8,567 bases of DNA from contig JAKAGL010000086.1 of NCBI GenBank assembly GCA_021815535.1, positions 1 to 8,567 of the forward strand, in the 5' to 3' direction. Position numbers and translations under genes: made by a program. This document shows positions 1 through 6,572 of the stretch, in pieces. The DNA is from a bacterium. Its GTDB lineage: Bacteria > Nitrospinota_A > UBA7883 > JACRGQ01. Each line of letters starts with the position of its first letter. The stretch's first letter is position 1. The notes under the pieces are model-generated. The model ran no database searches. It was not told where the DNA came from and worked only from the letters and a program-made list of their open reading frames with translations.

Positions 1-753
1 GGTGGTGAAGGCCCACCCGAACCACTGCTTGGTGACGGCCATTGACTTCTGCGTTTTGAGCGCGCGCCCAAAAAGATCATGCTCCTCCACGATCACATCC
101 CCCGGCTGGTCGAACACCGCCTCGGCCTCGAACGAATCGAAGTGGGTGCCCGACGCATACGCGTTGCCGCCGGGATACCCGAGGTCCTGCCCGATGAAGG
201 CTATCGGATCGGCCCCGCTTTTGAACGCCAGATCGTACGCCACGGAGAGCACCGACCCGCCCGGAATTAACGCCCCCACCTGCGGGTGGTTGAGCGATAT
301 GTTGGCCAATACCGGAATGTCGGGCGCGTGTTTGTTGTAGAAAAAGAACGGGCCCTTCCACTGCTCGCGCATCGAGGGGTGGACGATAGTGGGGGCGACA
401 AGGGTGATGTTCTTCGTATCGATCCCCTCGAAAAAATTTCCGGTGTAGAGCTGCGGATCGAGGTTCACCACGATATCGGGAACAATGCCGTGCGCCACCA
501 GCGGTTTCAGCGCGGCGTCGCAGGCGATGATAACGCTCTTCCCCCGCGCCACCGACAGCAGGCGGACGTTCCGGTCCAGAGACGGCCCGGCCCCTGCCAG
601 CACGGCGGGAACGCCCGCGAAGCGGCCAAAGAGTTTTGCCGCGCCCGGCAGTGCGGCGATGGCTCCGCGGTTGAGCAGGTAATTTTGTTCCCACCGCTCC
701 GACAGCAGGGCGATAGTGGCCTGTTTTACCTCGTAGAGCCGTTGCTCGTTCAA
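1..753 (-). CDS. Maf/DUF115 (MAF_flag10) motility accessory factor, 5' part only
   Basis: Partial gene: the first 251 codons are present and the frame stays open through position 1. The protein looks like a Maf-type flagellin glycosyltransferase, the family that attaches nonulosonic acids such as pseudaminic or legionaminic acid to flagellin in the cytoplasm. Visible family signatures are LFGRFAGVPAVLAGAGPSLD (residues 41-60, the phosphate/nucleotide-sugar-binding turn), CDAALKPL (78-85), GIVPDIVVNLDP (89-100) and FIGQDLGYPGGNAYASGTHF (186-205). The start is TTG at 753-751, overlapping the TGA of the upstream deacylase gene as TTGA. An AGAGG lies about 12 nt upstream, and no in-frame ATG or GTG exists nearby. 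Only about 40 residues precede the conserved domain, fewer than in many Maf proteins, so this may be a short-N-terminus subtype. The same domain also occurs in MptE-like pterin kinases of archaea, but the bacterial context favours Maf. The family call is strong; the sugar and the acceptor are inference. Confidence 0.85.
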   Translation of the reverse strand, partial: MNEQRLYEVKQATIALLSERWEQNYLLNRGAIAALPGAAKLFGRFAGVPAVLAGAGPSLDRNVRLLSVARGKSVIIACDAALKPLVAHGIVPDIVVNLDPQLYTGNFFEGIDTKNITLVAPTIVHPSMREQWKGPFFFYNKHAPDIPVLANISLNHPQVGALIPGGSVLSVAYDLAFKSGADPIAFIGQDLGYPGGNAYASGTHFDSFEAEAVFDQPGDVIVEEHDLFGRALKTQKSMAVTKQWFGWAFTT

Positions 754-2330
754 CGTATTTTCAGGCCTCTGCCTGCAAGTGCGCCGGTATACTCGCCTTT
801 GTTGATGGAAAGCGCGCCGTTGACGAAAACGTAGTCGATACCCTTTGGATACGAGAGCGGATGTTCGTAGGTGGTGGTATCGGCAAGCGATTCCGGGCGG
901 AACATCACGATGTCGGCCCAATACCCTTCGCGCAGTTCGCCGCGCCGGGCCAGACCGAAACGGCGGCAGGCCGACGTGCTGGTTTTCATCACCGCCTCCG
1001 CCATCGTCACGAGTTTCCGCCCGAAAACGTACTCCGTGAAGAAGCGCGGGAAGGTGCCGAAGGTACGGGGGTGCGGACGGCCGATGCCGAGCGGCCCGCC
1101 GACGGAGCGCGCCCCGGCGTCCGATCCGACCATCACGTATTCCTTTGTCAGAATGCGGTCCATGTTCGTGTTGTTCATGCAGAAGTAGATCGCTTCCACC
1201 TCGGTTTTTTCTTCGAGAAGAAGGTCGAATACGAAATCGATGGGATCTTTGCCGGCCTTGGCGGCCCCGCGCGCCACCGTCACCCCCTGCGTGTCATGAT
1301 TCTTCGGCGTGGCGACCTGCGAAACCATCACGGTATCCCAATATTCCGGCTCGGGATGGTTGGCGAGGATCTCGGCGCGCATTTTGTTGCGTGCGGCGGG
1401 GTCTTTGAGGAAAGCGATGGTGCCGTCCCGCCCGCCATCGAACGCCCAGTCCGGCAACACCACCTGCAAGCCGGTGTTACTGGCGATGTAGGGGTAGCGG
1501 TCGCATTCGATGTCCACCCCCGCGGCGCGTGCGGTTTCTATCATGTTGAATACGGTATCCAGCTTGTGCCAGTTATCCTTGCCGGCGGTCTTCAGGTGCG
1601 ATATTTGAAGCTTCACGCCGGTACGGCGGGCAATATCGATCACCTCTTCGATGGATTCCACGAGACGGGGCCCCTCGGAGCGGATGTGCGTGGTGAACAG
1701 CTTGCCGGCTTTCGCCACCTCGCCCACCATCTCAACCATTTCCTCTTTTGTGGCGAAGCAGGCCGGGGGATACACAAGGCCGACGCTCATGCCCGCGGCC
1801 CCCTGCTCCATATTCTCGCGGATCATCCGCTTCATGGTCTCCTTCCCCTCGCCCGCGGCAGGCACGTCCTTGCTGCCGAGCACCGACCCGCGCAGGGTGT
1901 TATACCCCACGAGGCCCGCATAGTTGACGGAACTGTTCTTCTGTTCCAGCCGCCGCCAGTACTCGTCAAAGGTGTGCCAATCAAGCGTGAGGCCGAACTG
2001 CTCTTTATAGGCTTCGCCCCGCACGCGGAAGATGTCGCCGCCGATGGGGGCGGAGCTGTAACCGCAGTTCCCGCCGATCTCGCTGGTGACCCCTTGGCGG
2101 AGTTTCCCCTCGGCGGCCGGATCGATGAGGAGATAGTAGTCGGAGTGCGAGTGGACATCGACGAAGCCGGGGAGAGCGCAATAGCCGCGCCCCTCCACTT
2201 CCTGAACGCCTTTTTCCGCTATGGCTCCGATCTTGGCGATCTTTCCATCCTTGATGCCGAGATCGGCAACGGCGGAGCGGCCCCCTTCAAGGCCGTACAG
2301 GGTGGCGTTCCGTATGACGGCGTCAAACAT
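750..2330 (-). CDS. N-acyl-D-amino-acid deacylase (D-aminoacylase), amidohydrolase superfamily
   Basis: Metal-dependent amidohydrolase of 526 residues, the usual family length (about 480-530), predicted to hydrolyse N-acyl-D-amino acids to a D-amino acid and a carboxylate. The family's metal and catalytic residues are all recognisable: H60 and H62 in DVHSHSD (58-64), C89 in GGNCGYS (86-92, the Cys zinc ligand typical of D-aminoacylases), H215 in TTHIRSEG, H245 in QISHLKTAG and D404 in VGSDAG. The C-terminal GRPHPRTFGTFPRF segment (417-430) and GYWADIVMF (469-477, returning to the beta-sandwich domain) are also typical. No signal peptide is seen, so it should be cytoplasmic. The ATG is supported by AAAGGAAG at 2340-2333. 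It begins about 20 nt after the transglycosylase stop and its TGA overlaps the next gene's TTG start. The operon context suggests a role with D-amino acids released from murein, which is inference. Dihydroorotase/hydantoinase-type substrates are less likely because of the Cys ligand. Confidence 0.93.
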   Translation of the reverse strand: MFDAVIRNATLYGLEGGRSAVADLGIKDGKIAKIGAIAEKGVQEVEGRGYCALPGFVDVHSHSDYYLLIDPAAEGKLRQGVTSEIGGNCGYSSAPIGGDIFRVRGEAYKEQFGLTLDWHTFDEYWRRLEQKNSSVNYAGLVGYNTLRGSVLGSKDVPAAGEGKETMKRMIRENMEQGAAGMSVGLVYPPACFATKEEMVEMVGEVAKAGKLFTTHIRSEGPRLVESIEEVIDIARRTGVKLQISHLKTAGKDNWHKLDTVFNMIETARAAGVDIECDRYPYIASNTGLQVVLPDWAFDGGRDGTIAFLKDPAARNKMRAEILANHPEPEYWDTVMVSQVATPKNHDTQGVTVARGAAKAGKDPIDFVFDLLLEEKTEVEAIYFCMNNTNMDRILTKEYVMVGSDAGARSVGGPLGIGRPHPRTFGTFPRFFTEYVFGRKLVTMAEAVMKTSTSACRRFGLARRGELREGYWADIVMFRPESLADTTTYEHPLSYPKGIDYVFVNGALSINKGEYTGALAGRGLKIR

Positions 2331-2332
2331 AT

Positions 2333-2340
2333 CTTCCTTT
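2333..2340 (-). promoter_or_regulatory. Ribosome-binding site of the D-aminoacylase gene
   Basis: AAAGGAAG on the minus strand lies just before the ATG at 2330-2328, in the short gap after the transglycosylase stop. It is purine-rich and well matched to the 16S anti-SD. It fixes the start that gives the canonical N-terminus with the beta-sandwich strands. Confidence 0.7.
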
Positions 2341-2350
2341 CCCGGCGCCC

Positions 2351-4672
2351 CTAAGGGGTGTTCTGCGCCCGCGCGCCGGACAATTGCTCCGCATACACTT
2401 TCCGGTAAAAACCGTAATTGCGCAGGACTTTTTTAACATATTCCCGCGTTTCAGTGTACGGGATTCTTTCTATGAACATGGCCGTATCGTCCATCGGGAA
2501 ACGCCCCTTCCATTTCGCCACCGGATTGGGGCCGGCGTTGTACGTTGCCAGCGCCAGCGGCAAATCCCCCTTCTCGTTCTTTACCAGGCCCGCCAGATAC
2601 CGCGCGCCAATGGCGATATTCCGCTCCGGTATCTGAAGCTGATCCGCCGTAAAGGACTCCAGGCCCAATTCGCGGGCAATGCGCGCCGCGGTCGGCGGTA
2701 TGATCTGCATCAGCCCCCGCGCGTCCGCGATGGAAACGATTTCCGGGTCGAATATGCTTTCCTGCCGGATGACCGAGAGGATGAGAAACGGATCGATGTT
2801 GTTGGCGGCGGCCTCTTCCGCCACCGAGCGCCAGTGCGCGACAGGAAAAATGAGGAGCGACAGGAAATCGAGATACCCCTTTTCGGGGGTCTCTTTCAGT
2901 ATGGAATCCGCTTCGCGGAACACGCACTGGAAACACTCGGCGTCATAATACTGAACGGCGATCCAGGTGCGGTTTTCGCGGCGCCACGGCGTCTCGGCCG
3001 CCACCATATCCAGCAGGTCGCGCGCGCGGCCGGTGAAGCCGAGACGCATCCACGCCTCGGCCGCGTCATTGGCCCACGCCCCTTTGGCGGAGAGCGCCGG
3101 TTTACGGGCGAAAAGGCCCATCCCCTCACTGATGCGGGCGGATACGATCTCGGAAAGCTCGCTGTCGGCCGACGGGCGGGGATCCGTCACGATCCGGTAA
3201 TTGATGCCGCCGCCGTTCACTAGCAGGCTGTAATACGACAGCGGATATTTTTTAAGAAGACGTTCCAGCGGAGCGGCGCTGTCCAGCCCCCTCGCCTGCC
3301 GTGAGCGGATGATCCAGTACAACGCCATCGGCGCGGCGTTTGAGTTTTCATCGCGGTCCGCCAACCGCTGAAATACGTTTTCCGCCGCAGTGTAATCGGC
3401 GTCCAGATAGTGATACCATCCAGCGTACCACAGCGCTATTTCCGCCGAAGGGGTTGAAGGGTACACCGAAGCCACCCGCTCGAATTTTTTGATCGCCTCG
3501 GCGCGGCGCCCGGCGCTTTCATCCAGCCGCCCCAGCATGTACACGGCGGGGGCGTCGATTTCCGGCTGGGGGGGTTCCTTCAGCACCTTGTTGAGCAGAT
3601 CGGTGGTTTTGCCGTTTTCGTCGCGGTTCCAGCTGATACGCGCCATACGGTAGAGCGCCTCACCGCGGTATTTGGTGCCGGTGGCGTGGAGGGCATGGTT
3701 GTAGGCATCCACCGCGCCATCCTTGTTCCCCAGCCGCTCCATTGCGCGCCCCAGGTGCAGATAAAGCTCGGCGCGGTGACCGGCGGTAAAAGCGGATTTA
3801 TCAAGGGCCTTTATGTAGGTCATGGCTTCACGGTACAGGCGGTTTTGCATCAACGCCGCCACACGGTTAAGTTTTCTGGTGGGCGACGAGGCTGGAAAAA
3901 CGCCGTTGCCCGCTTTTCGCAGCCGGTCCATTTGAATATTGGCCTGCGCCGCAAACGGCGCGGCCGGGTACTCGAACCAGATCTCCGCCCAGGCGGCGTA
4001 GGCCTCGGTATTTTTTCCCTCGGCTTCCAGGCATTGCGCCAACAGCTGATACATCCGTTCGGGGGCCTTCCACGCCTTTGCGGGCCGTTCCTTGAGCAAT
4101 GCTTCCGCCTTAGCGTACAGGCCGGTATCCATCAGCGCCTGTACTTTCATCAACACGGCGTTTTCCAGCTGGGGAGACCAGGGGAAACGCTCCATGAATT
4201 CATCCGCCGCCACAATTACCTGGGCAGGCTCGGCGCCGGCGGCGTACGTTTCCATGATATTCAGCAACGCCCAATCCCCCAACAGCGGATCGGCGGCCGC
4301 CTCGCGAAGAAGCGGGATCGCCTCGGCGGGCTGCTGCGTCTCTTTGAGGGCCAACCCGCGGATGTATGCACGCGCCGTTTTTTCCCCATCCTCCTCAATG
4401 GCTGACAGGGCGTCGATGGCCTCGAGCGCACGTAAAAATTCCTTTTTTTTCGCCAGCCGGCCCGCCTTTTCCAGCGGAGTGGCATGCGGGCCGGCGGGCG
4501 GTTTTGCGGGTACGGCCTCTTCCGGTTTGGGAAAGATCTGGATTTCCTGCGGGCCGGGGACAACGGTTTGGGGTTGGATGTCGGGCATTTCCGTATCAGC
4601 CGGGGATTGCGCCCGCGCGGCCGGGGCAAACGCCACAAGGGCCGCGCACAAAAGTATCCCCCACCATTTCAT
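2351..4672 (-). CDS. slt: Soluble lytic murein transglycosylase with N-terminal helical repeats (Slt family)
   Basis: Exported enzyme of 773 residues that cleaves the MurNAc-GlcNAc bond of peptidoglycan to leave 1,6-anhydroMurNAc ends. Residues 1-21 form a Sec signal peptide (single Lys, hydrophobic core, ARA cleavage site) with no lipobox, so the product should be soluble in the periplasm. A Pro-rich linker (about 24-65) follows. Then comes a long alpha-helical TPR-like superhelix (about 66-620), with repeat units visible for example at 301-330 (YLHLGRAMERLGNKDGAVDA) and 373-405. The C-terminal SLT domain (about 625-760) carries the catalytic E638 in RQES, GLMQI (653-657), ATYNAG (709-714) and IPYTETREYV (737-746), the standard motif order. 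It is longer than E. coli Slt70, with the extra length in the repeat region. The ATG overlaps the miaA stop as ATGA and has AAGGA 8 nt upstream (4685-4681). The function is secure; exact orthology with Slt70 is not. Confidence 0.95.
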   Translation of the reverse strand: MKWWGILLCAALVAFAPAARAQSPADTEMPDIQPQTVVPGPQEIQIFPKPEEAVPAKPPAGPHATPLEKAGRLAKKKEFLRALEAIDALSAIEEDGEKTARAYIRGLALKETQQPAEAIPLLREAAADPLLGDWALLNIMETYAAGAEPAQVIVAADEFMERFPWSPQLENAVLMKVQALMDTGLYAKAEALLKERPAKAWKAPERMYQLLAQCLEAEGKNTEAYAAWAEIWFEYPAAPFAAQANIQMDRLRKAGNGVFPASSPTRKLNRVAALMQNRLYREAMTYIKALDKSAFTAGHRAELYLHLGRAMERLGNKDGAVDAYNHALHATGTKYRGEALYRMARISWNRDENGKTTDLLNKVLKEPPQPEIDAPAVYMLGRLDESAGRRAEAIKKFERVASVYPSTPSAEIALWYAGWYHYLDADYTAAENVFQRLADRDENSNAAPMALYWIIRSRQARGLDSAAPLERLLKKYPLSYYSLLVNGGGINYRIVTDPRPSADSELSEIVSARISEGMGLFARKPALSAKGAWANDAAEAWMRLGFTGRARDLLDMVAAETPWRRENRTWIAVQYYDAECFQCVFREADSILKETPEKGYLDFLSLLIFPVAHWRSVAEEAAANNIDPFLILSVIRQESIFDPEIVSIADARGLMQIIPPTAARIARELGLESFTADQLQIPERNIAIGARYLAGLVKNEKGDLPLALATYNAGPNPVAKWKGRFPMDDTAMFIERIPYTETREYVKKVLRNYGFYRKVYAEQLSGARAQNTP

Positions 4673-5586
4673 GTTGCCCGTCCTTTTTGGCCTTTAAAAT
4701 AATCCGCGATGAACGCCGCCGCACCGCCGGTTACCGGCGCCCCGGCGTTTATCCATATTCCCCCGCGTACCGAAGAGAACCACGTGATCTGCCGCTTTGC
4801 GTAGTGGCGCGTCGCTTTCTTTATCTCGGCCGCCAAATCATCCGCGTCCAGTTCGCCGCGCAGATGCATCACCGCCTGCCGGTAACCGACGCTCATCAGC
4901 GGCTTGCAATCCGCCGGATACCGCGCAAGCAACGCCTTGGTTTCGTCCAAAAGGCCGCCTGCCAGCATGGCATCCACCCGCTCTTCGATTCTTCGGTAAA
5001 TGATACCGCGCGGCGCGGCGATGATAAAGAAAACAAAATTATATGCGGAAGGCGTGGGGGGGGCGTTGTTTTTCGGCAACAGGGCGTTTTCAACGCCGCG
5101 CAGGATGCGGTGCCGGTCATTGGGATGCAACACGGCGGCACGGGCCGAATCCAGCGACCTCAAACGGGCGTAGAGTTGCGGCAACGGCATCAGCAAAAGC
5201 TCCTGCCGTAACGACGGGTCGGATTGCGCGCCGCCTTGCAGCCCCTCCAGCAATGCCTTGATGTACAGCCCGGTGCCGCCGCAGACGATCGGGGTTTTGC
5301 CGCGCGCCACAATGCCGTCGATGGCATCGGCGGCAGCGGCGCGGAAATCGGCCAGCGTGAACGGCCGGTCCGGCTCCGCCACGTCTATCAAATGGTGCGG
5401 CACGGCGCGGCGCATCGCCGCATCCGGCTTGGCGCTGCCGATATCGCAATGACGGTAAAGCTGTACCGAATCTGCGCTTACGATCTCGCCATCCAGCAGG
5501 CGCGCCGTTTCCACCGCGATGGCGCTTTTCCCCGCGCCGGTGGGACCGCCGATGATAAGCAGGCGCGGTTGTGCGTCAGAGAGCAT
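4669..5586 (-). CDS. miaA: tRNA dimethylallyltransferase MiaA
   Basis: Transfers the dimethylallyl group from DMAPP to N6 of A37 in tRNAs that read UNN codons, giving i6A, the precursor of ms2i6A. The 305-residue length is standard. Motifs in order: P-loop GPTGAGKS (14-21), VSADSVQLYR (36-45) with the conserved catalytic Asp D39, DIGSAKP (48-54), PHHLIDV (63-69), GGTGLYIKALLEG (103-115) with the conserved Thr T105, HPNDRHRILRGVE (154-166), SVGYRQ (232-237), and ATRHYAKRQITWF (258-270), the C-terminal signature. The start overlaps the 3' end of the methyltransferase gene by 11 nt, with GGAAA about 7 nt upstream of the ATG. The stop overlaps the transglycosylase start (ATGA), so translational coupling on both sides is likely. 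The connector after HPNDRHR is rather short and the C-terminus lacks a zinc-finger extension, as in bacterial forms. Confidence 0.97.
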   Translation of the reverse strand: MLSDAQPRLLIIGGPTGAGKSAIAVETARLLDGEIVSADSVQLYRHCDIGSAKPDAAMRRAVPHHLIDVAEPDRPFTLADFRAAAADAIDGIVARGKTPIVCGGTGLYIKALLEGLQGGAQSDPSLRQELLLMPLPQLYARLRSLDSARAAVLHPNDRHRILRGVENALLPKNNAPPTPSAYNFVFFIIAAPRGIIYRRIEERVDAMLAGGLLDETKALLARYPADCKPLMSVGYRQAVMHLRGELDADDLAAEIKKATRHYAKRQITWFSSVRGGIWINAGAPVTGGAAAFIADYFKGQKGRAT

Positions 5587-6271
5587 CGAATTTTCCGTAC
5601 ACGGCGTTCATCGCGCCGGTATACCCGCCGTCGGTTCCGTACACCACGAACGGGGCCTTCACGATGACGCGGTTCCGCCCCCCTTTGACCGCTTCCACCA
5701 TCACCAAAAACGCGTTGTCCCCCGCGCGGCTGTGAACGTACTGCACCGTGCGGGGGGCAAAGCCCCGCTCATGCAATGCGTGCATCAGCTCGGCGCTCCG
5801 CTCGGCCAGGTGAACAAGGCAAAAGACCCCGCCGTCGCGCAGCAGGTGATATGCGGCGGCGACAAGCTGTTCCAGCGTCAGCGCCACCTCGTGCCGCGAA
5901 ACCGCCTTGCCGCCATCCGGATTCATCCGGCCATCCTCCGCTCTGCGGTATGGCGGGTTGCTCACGGCAAGGCCGAACGAGCCGGGCGGGAACAGATTTG
6001 CCGCCGTGCGGATGTCGGCGTTGATAAAAAGGGCATGCGGCGCGTTGCCGCGCGCGTGGGCAAGGCCGTCTTTCCTGATGTCGATGCCGACAAACGATGA
6101 GACGGGATAGCATTTCGCCAACAGCGCCGCGAGGATGCCGTTACCGGTTCCGAGATCGATGGTGCGGATGACTTTGGCCGGGGGCAAACAGGCCGACACA
6201 AATTCCGCCAGAAGAAAGGGATCAAGCGAATAGCGGTAGCCCGTCACGGGCTGGGTGAGGTTATCGGCCAC
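5576..6271 (-). CDS. TrmN6/YfiC-type tRNA (adenine-N6) methyltransferase
   Basis: SAM-dependent class I methyltransferase of 231 residues, closest in pattern to COG4123 (E. coli YfiC/TrmN6, which makes m6A37 in tRNA1-Val). The N-terminal GYRYSLDPFLLAEF (11-24) is diagnostic of that family. Motif I is DLGTGNG (39-45), an acidic SAM-ribose region VGIDIR follows at 61-66, and NPPY (105-108) is the amino-methyltransferase catalytic motif. The C-terminal YGTDGGYTGAMNAVYG (211-226) matches the family's conserved tail. The start is GTG at 6271-6269, with GGAG 10 nt upstream (6285-6282). The gene lies next to and overlaps miaA, whose product also modifies A37. Alternatives are a PrmC- or RsmC-like N-methyltransferase, but the N-terminal motif argues against them. 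The family is well supported; the exact tRNA target is inferred from E. coli. Confidence 0.88.
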   Translation of the reverse strand: MADNLTQPVTGYRYSLDPFLLAEFVSACLPPAKVIRTIDLGTGNGILAALLAKCYPVSSFVGIDIRKDGLAHARGNAPHALFINADIRTAANLFPPGSFGLAVSNPPYRRAEDGRMNPDGGKAVSRHEVALTLEQLVAAAYHLLRDGGVFCLVHLAERSAELMHALHERGFAPRTVQYVHSRAGDNAFLVMVEAVKGGRNRVIVKAPFVVYGTDGGYTGAMNAVYGKFDAL

Positions 6272-6292
6272 GGTAATGCTGCTCCGCGCCGC

Positions 6293-6508
6293 TCAGGCCA
6301 GCGCGTTGATTTTTTCGCCCTTGCCGTTCATGCCGGCTTCGGCCGGCCCTTTTTTGCGGTTATCCACCGCCTTGCCGGTCGCGCCGGCGTTGACTGCCTC
6401 CTTGCCCGAAGGGCCGGCAGATTCGTTGCCGGGAGGCGTTTCGCCTCTCTTCCTCGGAGGGTACACCCCGCCTGCCGCTTGTGCTCTTGCTACACTATCT
6501 GTTGCCAT
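6293..6508 (-). CDS. Small hypothetical protein with AGxxGK repeats (unrecognised)
   Basis: ORF of 71 residues beginning at ATG 6508-6506. I do not recognise it. It is Gly/Ala/Lys/Asn-rich and predicted to be disordered, with a basic PPRKRGE stretch (17-23). It has three degenerate repeats, AGPSGKEAVN (31-40), AGATGKAVDN (41-50) and AGMNGKGEKIN (58-68). No signal peptide, TM segment or Cys is present. Support for coding: the repeats are conserved at protein level while third positions differ, codons in the second half (GCC, GGC, AAG, AAC) match the neighbours, and the stop lies 21 nt before the methyltransferase start in operon spacing. Against: no Shine-Dalgarno is visible and the composition is low-complexity. 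An upstream in-frame TTG at 6553 would add 15 residues, but it lies upstream of the predicted promoter. It could instead be an untranslated leader. Confidence 0.45.
   Translation of the reverse strand: MATDSVARAQAAGGVYPPRKRGETPPGNESAGPSGKEAVNAGATGKAVDNRKKGPAEAGMNGKGEKINALA
6305..6418 (-). repeat. Three degenerate 30-33 bp coding repeats (AGxxGK units)
   Basis: On the minus strand, units at 6418-6389, 6388-6359 and 6337-6305 each begin GCCGGC, continue with GGCAAG 12 nt after the unit start, and end in AAC. The first two are directly tandem; the third is separated by 21 nt encoding RKKGPAE. The intervening bases diverge strongly, including a GTC/GTG synonymous change for Val. This is an old internal duplication in the small ORF, not a recent slippage tract. 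Confidence 0.5.
6332..6355 (+). terminator. Intrinsic-terminator-like hairpin, plus-strand orientation
   Basis: A perfect 6-bp stem GCCGGC (6332-6337) / GCCGGC (6342-6347) closes a TTCG loop (6338-6341), giving the extra-stable cUUCGg tetraloop only in plus-strand RNA. CC and then six T's (6350-6355) follow, the layout of a Rho-independent terminator for rightward transcription. On the minus strand the T-tract becomes an A-tract before the hairpin, so it would not terminate the leftward operon. No plus-strand gene ends nearby. It may block rightward antisense transcription from entering the exporter operon, or it may be a coincidence of GCC-GGC codons in the small ORF. Confidence 0.45.
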
Positions 6509-6514
6509 ACATAT

Positions 6515-6543
6515 ATTGTAAGCCGCTATTGTCCACAGGGCAA
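6515..6543 (-). promoter_or_regulatory. Predicted sigma70 promoter of the leftward operon
   Basis: On the minus strand, TTGCCC (6543-6538, 4 of 6 to the -35 consensus) is separated by exactly 17 bp from TACAAT (6520-6515, 5 of 6 to the -10 consensus). The expected start point is about 6508-6509, at or next to the ATG of the small ORF. The mRNA would therefore be leaderless for that ORF, or would carry a leader of about 237 nt before the methyltransferase GTG if the small ORF is not translated. Predicted by eye only. Confidence 0.45.
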
Positions 6544-6572
6544 CCGGCGGCAAATTGCGGTATCATTTGGTA

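Noticed and set aside
77..694. A 205-codon minus-strand frame at the left edge.
   Set aside because: It is a frame-shifted shadow of the Maf/DUF115 reading, which is open from 753 to 1 and contains recognisable motifs. The shadow is Arg/Gly-rich without any family pattern.
861..2354. A 497-codon plus-strand open frame running nearly the full length antisense to the D-aminoacylase gene.
   Set aside because: It mirrors the deacylase gene, is rich in His/Arg/Gly as expected from the reverse complement of GC-biased codons, and shows no family motif. The minus-strand frame carries all the D-aminoacylase active-site residues.
6404..6432. Additional small inverted repeats (GCCC-GAA-GGGC and CCGGCA-7-TGCCGG) considered as a riboswitch or attenuator.
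   Set aside because: The stems are short, overlap one another, have no following T-tract on the minus strand, and match no riboswitch class I know. They can arise from repeated GCC-GGC codons.
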